Origin: Gammaproteobacteria bacterium LSUCC0112
GTDB taxonomy: Bacteria; Pseudomonadota; Gammaproteobacteria; Pseudomonadales; Pseudohongiellaceae
DNA: 64,000 nucleotides
Assembly (NCBI GenBank): GCA_004535785.1
Contig: SPIB01000001.1
Span: 1,073,637 to 1,137,636, forward strand
Reading direction: 5' to 3'
Part shown: in pieces, positions 19,032-28,608 of the stretch
How the letters are laid out: each line of letters starts with the position of its first letter
How positions within the stretch are numbered: the first letter of the stretch is position 1
Made by a program: the position numbers and the translations under genes
Notes under the pieces: generated by a model
Seen by the model: only the letters and a program-made list of their open reading frames with translations
Told to the model about the DNA's origin: nothing
Database searches by the model: none

Positions 19032-20538
19032 GAGATCTCACTGCAAATTGCCGGAACGTTGATGCCTGAGCAACATGGCTGGCGCTGATGACTTCGTCAC
19101 CGTCCAGATCAGCCAGTGTTCTGGAGAGTTTGATCATGCGGTGACAGGCCCGGGCAGACAAATGCAGTTTCTCCATGCTTTGCTGAATCAGCGTCTCGGC
19201 ACTCGGCTGCAATGGACAATACTCATCAAGACGCTCGGCATCCAGCTCCCGATTCAGGCAGCCTTGCCTGGCCAATTGTGTTTGTCTGCAACGTGACACC
19301 TGTTCACGAAGCTGCGCTGAATCCGGTTCCGGTGTCTTTGGCGGCCTTCGCAACTCCTCACTGCTAAGCCGACCAATCTGTACATGGACATCAATCCTGT
19401 CCAATAAGGGACCCGAGATTTTTTCGAGATAACGCGCAATACGTTCGGGGGTGCAATGACAAAATCCCCGGTCATCGCCAGCATAGCCGCAAGGGCAGGG
19501 GTTCATCGCCGCAATCAATTGGAACCGCGCAGGATAACTGACACGATTGTCAGCGCGACTGATAGTGATGACTCCGGCTTCCAGCGGTTCGCGCAGACTC
19601 TCCAGTACATGACGTTTGAATTCAGTCAGCTCATCCAGAAACAAAATGCCAGCGTGAGCCAGCGTCACCTCGCCCGGTGTGATATGGCGCCCTCCACCCA
19701 CAATCGCCACGGCGCTGGCGCCATGATGGGGCGCTCGAAAAGGCGGGCATGCCCAGTCGGCGGCCTCAAATCTTACGCCCGCCACCGAGCGAACCGAGGC
19801 AACTGCCAGCGCATCACTCTCACTGAGTGAAGGCAGCAACCCCGGGATGGCATTGGCAAGCAGTGTCTTGCCGGTACCCGGCGGACCCACCATCAGCATG
19901 TTATGTCCACCAGCGGCAGCAATCAGCAACGCACGCTTTGCCAATACCTGACCGCGTACCGAGCTGATTTCAGTAACGCCGGTCATCGTCTGGGCAGGCA
20001 AGGTACGTTCGGGCATAGGGCTGAGCGGTTTGCCATTAAAGTGCAGAAAGGCATTGTGCAAGGTATCCACGCCAATACTGCTGGCATTGCGGACCAACGT
20101 TGCCTCGTCGGCATTGGTTGACGGCACCATCAGACGTCGACCAGCATCACGCGCAGCAATGACGGCAGGCACCACGCCTTGCACGGCGCGCACGTCTCCG
20201 GCCAGCGCCAGTTCTCCCAGAATTTCAATGTCAGCCAGTTTTTTTGCAGACACCTGTCCTGATGCCGCGAGAATACTGAGTGCTATCGCCAAATCATAAC
20301 GGCCACCGCTTTTAGGAATATCGGCAGGCGCCAGGTTGATGGTAATGCGACGCGCCGGAAATTCCAGGCCAGCATTGAGGATAGCGCTGCGCACCCGCTC
20401 ACGACTTTCTTTTACCGCCGTTTCAGGCAGACCTACCATATTCAGTGCCGGCAAGCCGTTGGATAAATGCGTTTCTACAGTGACCAGTGGCGCATCAACG
20501 CCCTGATTTGCGCGGGTATATACGATAGCAAGCGACAT
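19021..20538 (-). CDS. comM: Mg-chelatase-like AAA+ ATPase ComM (YifB)
   Basis: A 505-residue hexameric helicase that promotes branch migration during natural transformation. The N-terminal ChlI/LonC-like domain begins MSLAIVYTRANQGVDAPLV. Next come Walker A GPPGTGKTLLANAIPG, Walker B LFLDELTEF and the zinc-like stretch NPCPCGYAGDDRGFCHC typical of the family. The C-terminal Mg-chelatase domain ends SASHVAQASTFR. GGAGGAGACAACC precedes the ATG. Its presence suggests, but does not prove, competence for DNA uptake. Confidence 0.94.
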   Translation of the reverse strand: MSLAIVYTRANQGVDAPLVTVETHLSNGLPALNMVGLPETAVKESRERVRSAILNAGLEFPARRITINLAPADIPKSGGRYDLAIALSILAASGQVSAKKLADIEILGELALAGDVRAVQGVVPAVIAARDAGRRLMVPSTNADEATLVRNASSIGVDTLHNAFLHFNGKPLSPMPERTLPAQTMTGVTEISSVRGQVLAKRALLIAAAGGHNMLMVGPPGTGKTLLANAIPGLLPSLSESDALAVASVRSVAGVRFEAADWACPPFRAPHHGASAVAIVGGGRHITPGEVTLAHAGILFLDELTEFKRHVLESLREPLEAGVITISRADNRVSYPARFQLIAAMNPCPCGYAGDDRGFCHCTPERIARYLEKISGPLLDRIDVHVQIGRLSSEELRRPPKTPEPDSAQLREQVSRCRQTQLARQGCLNRELDAERLDEYCPLQPSAETLIQQSMEKLHLSARACHRMIKLSRTLADLDGDEVISASHVAQASTFRQFAVRSLKV

Positions 20539-20626
20539 GGTTGTCTCCTCCGTGAGAACAATTTGTCTACATCACAGCCTGTGATGGTTTTAATAGGTTT
20601 TAGTGCGCGGGCGCAGAAAAAGCAAA

Positions 20627-22351
20627 TCAGAACACTTCGCGCGCCAACGTGGATTCAAAACCACGCTCGCGCTCAAGTTCAAGGAGAACCAACAAATCGT
20701 CGTAACTAATCGGCCGGCTGAAGTAATAGCCTTGCACCTGATCACACTGATGCTCACGCAGGAAATCGACCTGCCCGATGGTTTCGGCGCCCTCGGCAAT
20801 CACCTTCATATTCAGGCTGTGTGCCAAATTGATAATGGCCTTTACAATCGTGGCATCATCCAGATTACTCTGCACATTACTGACAAAGGATCGATCTATT
20901 TTTAACGCGGAAATCGGCAGACGCTGGATGTGTGCAAATGAAGAATACCCGGTACCAAAATCATCCAGCGAGATGGCAATACCCAGATCGCTGAGTTCAC
21001 GCAGACTCTGATCGACAGCGCTGCCTTCAATCATCATGGTGGTTTCTGTCAGTTCAAACTCAAGGCGTCCCGGACTGATGCCATGTTTCTTGATGATATT
21101 GGCAACGGTACGCACGAAGTTTTTGTCCTGAAACTGTTTAAAGGCCACATTTACGGCAATCTGCACGTGATCGTGACCTTTGGAGGACAGCTCATTCAAC
21201 TGTTTGCAAGCCGAGTGAATAATCCAGTATCCCAGCGGGACAATCAGACCACTTTCTTCTGCCACACGAATAAACGCACCGGGTGGCAACAAGCCCCGCA
21301 CCGGGTGCTGCCAGCGCAACAGGGCCTCAACACCCACAATCTTGTTGCGGCTGATATCGATACGTGGCTGGAAATGCAGCACAAAATCTTCCTTGCGCAG
21401 GCTGCGACGAATCTCTGACTCCAATTTCAGTTCTTTCTGGGCGTCATCTGTCATGTCTAAGGTATATCGCTGCCAGGTGTTGCCACGCTCCTGTTTGGCA
21501 ACACGCATCGCCATATCGGCCTGACCAAATAGACTGTCAACACTGATCTCACCGGCCTCTTTAATAGCAAGCCCCAGACTGACATGCATCTTGACCGCGT
21601 TGCGGCCCAACAAAAATGGCTTGGCCATGGCTGCCAACACAGCCTCACAGCGCAGCACCGCCTCCGCCTCCACAGATCCCACCGTATTCTGGAAAATGAC
21701 CGCAAATTCATTGCCCCCTACCCGGGCAAGTCGCTGATGTGGAGGTAAACATGACTGCAGACGCTCAGCAATCAATTGAATCAGAGCATCGCCTGCGCCC
21801 TGTCCATAGGACACATTCACTTTTTTGAATTGATCAACATCAATCAACAATAAGGCGACTGAGGACGCTTCGGTATGTTGCGCCAACACCACAGCCAATT
21901 GTTCCCGCAGGTGCTGGCGATTATTCAAACCGGTCAGAGGATCCGGCAAGCGTGCCGGTGGTTGCAAGGTATTTTGCCTGCGTGCGCCAAAATGCAGCAA
22001 CACATTGCGCATCATATGCACACTCAAGCCATCACGTGGCAACACTTCAAAATCGCGAGGAGGATCCTGAGTGAAGGCGCTGTCGTCGGTATGCAGGGTT
22101 TTATCCGTAAGTACGACCAGCGGCAGGTTGACTTGCTGGCGACTCAGCTCTATCAGCAAGCGCGCAGCAATGTGAACATCCGAAATCTGCCCCCAAAGCA
22201 TCAGCTGGTAACGCGCAAGACTCCGGGTCGCCAGGGCCTTTGGGTCTGCAGGGCACGATTCCAGCTCGCTCGGTATGTCTGGAACGCCTTGCAGCAAAAG
22301 GTTTATCTGACTGAAATCCGAATCTTGCTCGGAAATTAACAATACTCGCAC
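20627..22351 (-). CDS. Cyclic-di-GMP phosphodiesterase with degenerate GGDEF domain
   Basis: Three domains are visible in 574 residues. An N-terminal receiver-like domain (1-120) starts MRVLLISEQDSDF but shows no clear phospho-acceptor aspartate. A GGDEF-type domain (about 140-300) has GGNEF at its active site. An EAL domain (about 320-565) follows. The EAL domain keeps EALLRW, ELTETT, LDDFGTGYSS, KIDRSF and QGYYFSRP, so it should hydrolyse cyclic-di-GMP. The changed GGDEF signature suggests a GTP-sensing or inactive cyclase domain. It starts at a GTG with GGAG nine bases upstream. Nothing around it reveals the pathway it controls. Confidence 0.88.
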   Translation of the reverse strand: MRVLLISEQDSDFSQINLLLQGVPDIPSELESCPADPKALATRSLARYQLMLWGQISDVHIAARLLIELSRQQVNLPLVVLTDKTLHTDDSAFTQDPPRDFEVLPRDGLSVHMMRNVLLHFGARRQNTLQPPARLPDPLTGLNNRQHLREQLAVVLAQHTEASSVALLLIDVDQFKKVNVSYGQGAGDALIQLIAERLQSCLPPHQRLARVGGNEFAVIFQNTVGSVEAEAVLRCEAVLAAMAKPFLLGRNAVKMHVSLGLAIKEAGEISVDSLFGQADMAMRVAKQERGNTWQRYTLDMTDDAQKELKLESEIRRSLRKEDFVLHFQPRIDISRNKIVGVEALLRWQHPVRGLLPPGAFIRVAEESGLIVPLGYWIIHSACKQLNELSSKGHDHVQIAVNVAFKQFQDKNFVRTVANIIKKHGISPGRLEFELTETTMMIEGSAVDQSLRELSDLGIAISLDDFGTGYSSFAHIQRLPISALKIDRSFVSNVQSNLDDATIVKAIINLAHSLNMKVIAEGAETIGQVDFLREHQCDQVQGYYFSRPISYDDLLVLLELERERGFESTLAREVF

Positions 22352-22552
22352 TGCACCGCTCCATGGGGGGGCTTATGTACTCGATCAAACCTATAATTCT
22401 TCTTGGCGGAATACCACTCAACCAAGTATCGGCCGTCACGTCATTAACTTCAGGCGATCCAGTTCACAAATTCAGCAATTAGTTAACGACCGTTGTCATG
22501 GGGTACAATCCCCGGCTTGCTGAAATCGCCCTGCTCAGGATCCATCTTCTCT

Positions 22553-24589
22553 GTGAACAAACTCAATCCACGTCAAACCGAGGCGGTTAGTTACATCAGT
22601 TCTCCATTGCTGGTTCTTGCGGGTGCCGGCAGCGGTAAGACGAGCGTTATAACACAAAAGATTTCTTGGCTAATAAATGAATGTGGTATCGCTGCGTACA
22701 AAATTGTTGCGGTAACATTTACCAACAAAGCCGCCCGCGAGATGAAGGAGCGTGTCGGCCGCTTGCTTAAAGCGCAAAATACCGCTCGCGAAAGGGGGCG
22801 AGGACTCACCATTGCCACCTTTCACCATCTTGGCCTCACCATCATCCGCCATGAGCTTAAACATATCGGCATCAAAAGCGGTTTCTCCATCTTTGACAGT
22901 CAGGATGCACTGGCGCTGATCAAGAGCCTGATGATCAAAGCGGAAAACAGCAACGACGAGCAGTTGCGCTGGCTGCAGAATCAGATTTCCGACTGGAAAA
23001 ATGATCTGCTTCTGCCCGCGCAGGCGATGGACAAGGCGGAAGATGAACAAGGTGTGCTGGCCGCCCGAGTATACGAAGAATACCAGCGACACTTGCGTGC
23101 CTTTAATGCGGTCGACTTTGATGATCTGATTTTGCTGCCGGTTTTGCTGTTCCAACAGCAACCCGCCGTGTTGGAACGCTGGCAAAATCGTGTGCATTAT
23201 TTGTTGGTCGATGAGTATCAGGACACCAACACCAGCCAGTATCTGTTGGTCAAATTGCTCGTCGGCCCACGCAACGGCCTGACCGTGGTGGGTGATGATG
23301 ACCAGTCTATTTATGCCTGGCGCGGCGCACGACCAGAAAACATGCTGCAACTGCAACATGATTACCCCACGCTGAAAGTGATCAAACTGGAACAGAATTA
23401 CCGGTCCAGCAACATCATTCTGCAGGCTGCCAACACCCTGATTGCCAACAATCCGCATCTGTATGAAAAAAGTTTATGGAGTGAATTGGGTCTGGGCGAA
23501 CCGATGCGGGTGTTGGCCATGGCAGATCAGGAAGCTGAAGTGGAACGAATCGCCACAGAGATTCTGAGTCTCTGTGTACAAAAGCATCTCACGTTTGGAG
23601 ACTTCGCCATTTTATATCGGGGCAATCATCAGGCACGGTTGCTTGAAATCAAACTGCAGTCACACCAGATTCCTTATCAACTGAGCGGGGGTACGTCGTT
23701 TTTTTCGCGTGCAGAAATCAAAGACATCATGGCGTACCTCAGGCTGCTGATTAACCCTGATGATGACAATGCGTTTTTGCGCGTCATCAATACCCCGCGC
23801 CGCAAAATCGGACCCTCCATTCTTGAGGGACTTGGCACGTACGCAAATGAGCGCGGGATCAGCCTGCTGACTTCCTGCAACGAAATGGGTCTGGAACAAT
23901 TTCTGGGGACTGCGCAGGTCGACAAACTGCGGCGCTTCAGTCATTGGATAGGCACCGTCACCCGGAAATGTATGCAAGATGATGCCGTGCGCAGCATACG
24001 CGAGATGATCAGCGACATGGACTACGAGGGTTGGTTGCATCAAACCAGCAATACACCCAATGCTGCCGAGCGCGCGATGGCCAACGTGCATGTCTTGATT
24101 GATTCGCTTGCCCGCAGTTTGCAAAAACAGGATGAGGACTCAGATGCCGTCGTCAATCCGGTAGAGGCCGCCATTAATAAGCTGATTTTGCGCGATATGC
24201 TGGAACGTCAGGAAGAAGAATCGATCGACAACCAGGTGCAACTGATGACATTACATGCCGCTAAAGGCCTGGAGTTCCCGTGGGTCTTTATCATGGGCAT
24301 GGAAGAAGACCTGTTACCACACCGCAACAGCATTGAAACCGATAACATTGAGGAAGAGCGACGACTCGCCTACGTTGGCATCACGCGCGCCCGACGTGGC
24401 CTGATCTTTACGCTGGCCAAAAAACGTAAACAATACGGTGAAGTCAGCAGCAGTATCCCCAGCCGTTTTCTCGATGAGATTCCATCAGAGTACTTAGAGT
24501 GGGAAGGTCGTGGCGACAGTACGCCGGAGCAGAAACAGAAAAAAGGTGAGGCGGCACTTGCCAGTTTGAGGGAACTACTGGGGGGATAA
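22553..24589 (+). CDS. rep: ATP-dependent DNA helicase Rep
   Basis: Superfamily 1A 3'-5' helicase of about 678 residues that helps forks move through protein-bound DNA. Motif I is AGAGSGKTSVIT, motif II VDEYQDTN, motif III VGDDDQSIYAWRGA, motif IV LEQNYRSS, and motifs V/VI include TLHAAKGLEFPWV and AYVGITRARRGL. The length and the N-terminus VNKLNPRQTEAV match E. coli Rep (673 residues), so GTG at 22553 is taken as the start. An upstream ATG at 22493 would lie before a probable -10 element, TACAAT (22504-22509), sitting inside the small inverted repeat GGGGTACAATCCCC. A G-run/C-run stem overlaps the stop codon. Confidence 0.94.
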   Translation: MNKLNPRQTEAVSYISSPLLVLAGAGSGKTSVITQKISWLINECGIAAYKIVAVTFTNKAAREMKERVGRLLKAQNTARERGRGLTIATFHHLGLTIIRHELKHIGIKSGFSIFDSQDALALIKSLMIKAENSNDEQLRWLQNQISDWKNDLLLPAQAMDKAEDEQGVLAARVYEEYQRHLRAFNAVDFDDLILLPVLLFQQQPAVLERWQNRVHYLLVDEYQDTNTSQYLLVKLLVGPRNGLTVVGDDDQSIYAWRGARPENMLQLQHDYPTLKVIKLEQNYRSSNIILQAANTLIANNPHLYEKSLWSELGLGEPMRVLAMADQEAEVERIATEILSLCVQKHLTFGDFAILYRGNHQARLLEIKLQSHQIPYQLSGGTSFFSRAEIKDIMAYLRLLINPDDDNAFLRVINTPRRKIGPSILEGLGTYANERGISLLTSCNEMGLEQFLGTAQVDKLRRFSHWIGTVTRKCMQDDAVRSIREMISDMDYEGWLHQTSNTPNAAERAMANVHVLIDSLARSLQKQDEDSDAVVNPVEAAINKLILRDMLERQEEESIDNQVQLMTLHAAKGLEFPWVFIMGMEEDLLPHRNSIETDNIEEERRLAYVGITRARRGLIFTLAKKRKQYGEVSSSIPSRFLDEIPSEYLEWEGRGDSTPEQKQKKGEAALASLRELLGG

Positions 24590-24623
24590 AAACACGTCCC
24601 CCCATTCAATTCGGACCCGACAT

Positions 24624-24995
24624 TTATTCCTTGATGGAGTTGTCCAGAATGTACTGAACCATGGCTTTCAGATCGTCATCTGAACAGGTAAAGCACATAC
24701 CTTTAGGTGGCATCACGTTGTTAAAGCCGTTGATGGTGTGCTCAACCAATACTTCAAAACCTTTCTCGAGACGGGCAGACCAGTCTTCAGCGTTACCAAA
24801 ACGCGGGGCACCAGCAGCACCGCTGTTGTGGCAAGCACCACAGCTTTGAGTGTACGTGCGTGCAGGGTCAAAACCCTCAGTCAACTGAGCCAGTGTCAGC
24901 GTTTGTTCAGCAGACGCTGAGCCAGTCGCCAACACCGATGCCAGTACCAGACCAGACAGTGCAATACCGGTTCTTACCAGGTTCTTTACTTTCAC
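24624..24995 (-). CDS. Cytochrome c5 family protein (first of two)
   Basis: A periplasmic mono-haem cytochrome of 123 residues. A signal peptide ends near TGSASA. The haem motif is CGACH, the likely axial methionine is in VMPPKGMCF, and the GMCFTC cysteine pair is the extra disulfide typical of cytochrome c5. The GTG at 24995 is chosen because AAAGGGG precedes it and the signal peptide then starts correctly; the frame itself is open to 25046. It presumably carries electrons between respiratory complexes. The neighbouring gene is a paralogue. Confidence 0.9.
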   Translation of the reverse strand: MKVKNLVRTGIALSGLVLASVLATGSASAEQTLTLAQLTEGFDPARTYTQSCGACHNSGAAGAPRFGNAEDWSARLEKGFEVLVEHTINGFNNVMPPKGMCFTCSDDDLKAMVQYILDNSIKE

Positions 24996-25063
24996 GTTTA
25001 TACCCCTTTCATTAGGCTTGTGTACAAAAACTTGTTGATACAGCATTTCTCACTGATACCAGT

Positions 25064-25090
25064 ATCTGCGGTGTCGCATTAACCGCAGAT
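25064..25090 (-). other. Hairpin between the two cytochrome c5 genes
   Basis: ATCTGCGGT and ACCGCAGAT form a perfect nine-pair stem just after the stop of the upstream cytochrome gene. No U-run follows, so partial termination or mRNA protection is more likely than full termination. Confidence 0.5.
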
Positions 25091-25105
25091 GAACAGGCAT
25101 TCAGA

Positions 25106-25588
25106 TTATTGTGCGCTGGCGCCGGACAGATACTGCACAACTTCACCAATCTGTTCGTCGGTGCAAGTGGCACACATGCCGCGTGGTGGCATGGCATTCA
25201 CGCCAGTGATTGCATTGTTGATAATGGTAGCGAGGCCTGCTTCTGCAACCCGCGCTGTCCAATGTGCCGCATCATCACGACGCGGGGCATTGGCCATACC
25301 GGTGTTATGGCACATTGCACAGTACTGTTCGTAGGTACCTTGTGCGCTGAATTCAGCACTTGCTGTTTGCGCCATTGAAGTACCGCTTGAAGCGCTTCCA
25401 GCAGAAGAACTGCCACCCGTTGCACAGGCTTCACCAGCCAGACAGACGCTGCCGACCGGCGTCAGACGTTCAGCAATCTGCTGATCACGAACGGATTGTG
25501 CCAAGGCGGCACCAGCGACGCTCAGACCCACAATCAAAAGGCCGAGCTTGATCACACGAGACTGCATACCCTTACTGAACATTTTCAC
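25106..25588 (-). CDS. Cytochrome c5 family protein (second, extended)
   Basis: 160 residues with a signal peptide ending near GAALAQ. A Ser/Ala/Gly-rich linker (about 55-80) joins it to a c5-type haem domain: haem motif CAMCH, axial methionine in AMPPRGMCATC. The N-terminal extension contains its own cysteine pair (VCLAGEAC). It starts at a GTG preceded by TAGGAG. It is transcribed ahead of the first c5 gene, so the pair probably forms an operon separated by a hairpin. Confidence 0.9.
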   Translation of the reverse strand: MKMFSKGMQSRVIKLGLLIVGLSVAGAALAQSVRDQQIAERLTPVGSVCLAGEACATGGSSSAGSASSGTSMAQTASAEFSAQGTYEQYCAMCHNTGMANAPRRDDAAHWTARVAEAGLATIINNAITGVNAMPPRGMCATCTDEQIGEVVQYLSGASAQ

Positions 25589-25733
25589 GGTTAACTCCTA
25601 AGCTGACGGGACACCAAGCGGACTGGAATACTCTGATTTGAGCGATGCATTATAAACAAATTAGCCCTCTGATGGTAAGTGGCAATATGACGCCGACATG
25701 GGGTTGGAGCCATGGCTCCGAGCCCGCCTTGCC

Positions 25734-26450
25734 TCAATGTGTTCTGAAACTGCCATCCGCCGGGACACTGACCGGCTTTGGGCTTTCTAACCAAGGCAAG
25801 TCAACCGGCATATGCCAATTGGCTTCACGCGCCTTGGTAATAAATAGCTCTATCAACTGATGTACGTTGTCCAGCGACAAAGGGATTGCCAATACCGGCA
25901 CATGTTGCGAGGCTTTGGTCATGGCATCGGGCATTTGCAAACCTCGGAACGCCAATGTGAGACGATCTCCCTTCACCTGAACTGTCAGTTCGGTGGCGAG
26001 ATAGATGCCTTGCTCGCCCTTGGGGTCTGCTGAGGGCTCTGCGGATTTTTTGTCATTGTCCTGCGCCAAGGACTCATCCTTGTCAGCGTTTGCAGCTTTC
26101 TCAGCGTCGGCCGCCGCTGACTTCTGCTCAGACTCGGCTTTATCCGCGCGGGTTTTCGCTTCCATCGCCCCCTGATGTGACATCTGCAGTACTTCCTGCC
26201 AGTAGGCAGCGGGCGTCTTGTCCAACCCGGACAGCTCCGGCAGCCGTGACAACACTTGCTGCAAGACCAACATGGTCATGCGTCGAGTCATCAACAAGGT
26301 GACGTCGTCAATGCCGATACGCTCGGCTTTTACCAAGAGGCGGTCTTCATAGGCGCTGAAGTTGATATTGAGTTTCTTGCTCAACGGGTAGGTGATGTCG
26401 ACGGGCTTGTTAGCGATCATTGTTGGCAGATCGGCCAGGTTATCGCTCAT
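25734..26450 (-). CDS. Uncharacterised protein with charged Ala/Lys/Asp linker
   Basis: I do not recognise this 238-residue protein. The N-terminal part (1-105) and C-terminal part (145-225) look globular. They are joined by a low-complexity stretch of Ala, Lys, Asp, Glu and Ser (about 95-145). No signal peptide or membrane segment is visible, and the start MSDNLADLPTM has a plausible AGGAT upstream. It is the last gene of a leftward run that begins with sapC and the methyltransferase, so a role connected with the surface layer is possible but unsupported. Confidence 0.65.
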   Translation of the reverse strand: MSDNLADLPTMIANKPVDITYPLSKKLNINFSAYEDRLLVKAERIGIDDVTLLMTRRMTMLVLQQVLSRLPELSGLDKTPAAYWQEVLQMSHQGAMEAKTRADKAESEQKSAAADAEKAANADKDESLAQDNDKKSAEPSADPKGEQGIYLATELTVQVKGDRLTLAFRGLQMPDAMTKASQHVPVLAIPLSLDNVHQLIELFITKAREANWHMPVDLPWLESPKPVSVPADGSFRTH

Positions 26451-26480
26451 AGGGTTATCCTTTGGTTAAGTCACGTTGGA

Positions 26481-26990
26481 TCATTGCGTTTTCATCCTCG
26501 AAATCGTGCGCAGATTCAGCAACACGGCTACTGACTCCGCCAGTAACGCTGGCCACGCCTGCCAGATAATATCGTTGATGATCCACGTGATACTTGAGGC
26601 TAGCATCAATATACGCATGGAGCGGTTCTCAAGGTAAAAAAGCGCCAGGGTGGTATTGATCACTGCAAAGGCCGGTAATAATGACACCGGGCCCTGCCAG
26701 CTGAAAACTGTCATGACCACAAATGCGGTGATAAACAGACTGGCGATCAGGTGTTTGCGTGTCTCGCTGGTCAAAAGCCCGGACACCAAGGTTCGTGCGG
26801 CGGTGCAACTCATGGTAAGCGCGGCCGTCCAGGCACCGAGCAACAGGTACATCAATCCCCACAAAACGGCGCCAGCTGCTGACCAGCGCCGGAAGGCGCT
26901 GGCGTCATAGAGTACATACGATCGCCATTCAACTGCGATGCCTGCCGCGCCGATAGCATAGGCCAGCCAAAAAACTACCTGATCAGGCAA
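26481..26990 (-). CDS. YgjV-type inner-membrane protein
   Basis: A 169-residue protein with about five or six hydrophobic segments. Examples are AAGAVLWGLMYLLLGAW, LIASLFITAFVVMTVFSW and LLPAFAVINTTLALFYL. Its overall pattern resembles the small YgjV (Imp-YgjV) inner-membrane family, whose function is unknown. Its start overlaps the end of the methyltransferase gene by eight bases, so the two are translationally coupled. Confidence 0.7.
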   Translation of the reverse strand: MPDQVVFWLAYAIGAAGIAVEWRSYVLYDASAFRRWSAAGAVLWGLMYLLLGAWTAALTMSCTAARTLVSGLLTSETRKHLIASLFITAFVVMTVFSWQGPVSLLPAFAVINTTLALFYLENRSMRILMLASSITWIINDIIWQAWPALLAESVAVLLNLRTISRMKTQ

Positions 26991-28518
26991 TCTGCAGGGC
27001 CTTCAGGATGGGCAGAATTTTTTCTCCGAATACGGTGGCCTGACTGTTCAGTTCCTTTATATTTTCTTCCTCGCTTTCAATAATCTTGTTGTCGCGGAGT
27101 AATTTGTGACCTTGAATCAACAAAATATCCCAAACAAATTTTGCCCAATCCTGAGGTTGTTTGCGGCCATTGCTGATGGCCAGCAAAAATAGCTGATTAA
27201 ACCGAGACGTAAATATGCCGCCACCGGTGACCGGGCTGGCAAGGTACAAAATATCGCCACTGGAACGTGCTTTATTGATAATTGCCTGATTGATCAGGTC
27301 GGCGTGTTTTTTTGCTTTTTGCGCCACACTGTCATCCTGAACAGGGTTTAAATGATTGGCACCAATCAGGATCATCACGGCTTGCACAACCTGGCCAAAA
27401 TTGATCTGGTGTTTAGCCGCGTGCGCTTCGATTTGCGCGAGGCTCTTTACTTTGTGGTCTGCAAGATAATCCAGAATCGGGTCGTAGATGGATTCACTCA
27501 TTTTAGCTTCGCCAATCGCACCATTCACTTTGAGATTCACATCCGAGCGGGTGGTTGTCAGAATGACACGCTGAGCACGCAACGCTTCTGTGCGCTCGAG
27601 CGGCAGTAACTTTCTTGGTCCTTTAACCCAATAGTCCTTACGGAATTGCTGATTGATAATAAAGTCTCGCACAGATTCTCTGAACATGGCGTCCGGAATT
27701 TCCTGCATGAATGTTTGTTGCTCTGGTGTCATGTTGATGGCATCAATATGCTCCAGATAGTTCGCGGAACACGCGTAACTGACTTTTGCAGATTCCAGCC
27801 AGTCGGCCATGGTAGCAAAGTGCATGGGATGCCAATCCTTGTTGAAGTACTCATGGGCAAGGTAATGGCGGTTTTGGTCCTTTAATTTCTTGATCCGTTC
27901 GCCAACCAATGGATTCGCGCGCGAGAACACGGGGTTCGTCTCAAGCAACTTGTCAGCAAACTCAATGGCATCATTAATTCTGGAAACAATACCGCGCCCC
28001 TCAGAGCCGATTACGTCTGCATGCTCTGCCATGAGATGACGCATCGGTGCGAATGCTGCCCAGCCCGGCAAGGTGTTATAACTGATATAAAGTACCCCAC
28101 CCACTTTGAGTTTATTGCGGACAAAATCCACAATAATCTGTCTGTTGCTGTCTGATATCCAACTCCAGATGCCATGCAAACCTATAAAATCGAACTCAGG
28201 CAAATCAGTACGTTTGGCGAACTCTTCAAATGATTCGTCATATACCTGAGCATTGCTGCCAGAGAGGTTGGCAAACTCCTGTGCACAAGCTGCCTGCGAC
28301 GGATTAAAATCAGTCCCGTACCACTTGCTAACCGAGGCTGCGGCCTGAAGGTTCGTACTCATACCCTGACCAAAACCTAGCTCACACGCAGCGCCGACCT
28401 CCGGGAAAGCCAGCCCTTGGTTGAGAAACGCCAACTTAAGGCGAGTGGGATTCAGCTCCGTGTAATATCCAAAGGTATAGCCGATATCTGCTACGTAGCC
28501 TGCTGTCCAATCGCTCAT
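26983..28518 (-). CDS. SAM-dependent methyltransferase with C-terminal regulatory domain
   Basis: 511 residues. The N-terminal half is a class I methyltransferase (motif I AACELGFGQGMSTNLQAA at about 43-60, then YGTDFNPSQA and FIGLHGIWSWIS). It is followed by the helical region typical of the methyltransferase regulatory domain family (LERTEALRAQRVIL-like segment). Similar proteins often sit near S-layer or lipopolysaccharide genes, but I know of no proven substrate. It is cotranscribed with sapC upstream and the YgjV-like gene downstream. Methylation of a surface glycan or of the S-layer protein is a guess from context. Confidence 0.8.
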   Translation of the reverse strand: MSDWTAGYVADIGYTFGYYTELNPTRLKLAFLNQGLAFPEVGAACELGFGQGMSTNLQAAASVSKWYGTDFNPSQAACAQEFANLSGSNAQVYDESFEEFAKRTDLPEFDFIGLHGIWSWISDSNRQIIVDFVRNKLKVGGVLYISYNTLPGWAAFAPMRHLMAEHADVIGSEGRGIVSRINDAIEFADKLLETNPVFSRANPLVGERIKKLKDQNRHYLAHEYFNKDWHPMHFATMADWLESAKVSYACSANYLEHIDAINMTPEQQTFMQEIPDAMFRESVRDFIINQQFRKDYWVKGPRKLLPLERTEALRAQRVILTTTRSDVNLKVNGAIGEAKMSESIYDPILDYLADHKVKSLAQIEAHAAKHQINFGQVVQAVMILIGANHLNPVQDDSVAQKAKKHADLINQAIINKARSSGDILYLASPVTGGGIFTSRFNQLFLLAISNGRKQPQDWAKFVWDILLIQGHKLLRDNKIIESEEENIKELNSQATVFGEKILPILKALQIA

Positions 28519-28608
28519 AATATGATCCTGTTCTCAGATTCTTTAAATAAAAGTTAACGCCATCTGGCGTTGGAGAGTATCTCTTAATCTGTCTTTTTTT
28601 TCTATCCG

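Noticed and set aside
22552-22567. A TGTGA half-site at the rep start as another CRP-type operator.
   Set aside because: The right half reads TCAAT instead of TCACA, and the site lies within the coding start.
22670-23458. A 262-codon minus-strand frame inside rep.
   Set aside because: It lies fully within a helicase gene with every motif intact; no start signal or family resemblance.
24580-24603. A G-run/C-run stem at the rep stop as a terminator.
   Set aside because: Seven pairs form, but there is no T-run on either side. It was left out as a separate feature.
25703-25718. GGAGCC/GGCTCC inverted repeat downstream of the 25734-26450 gene as a terminator.
   Set aside because: Short stem with almost no loop and no U-tract on the minus strand.
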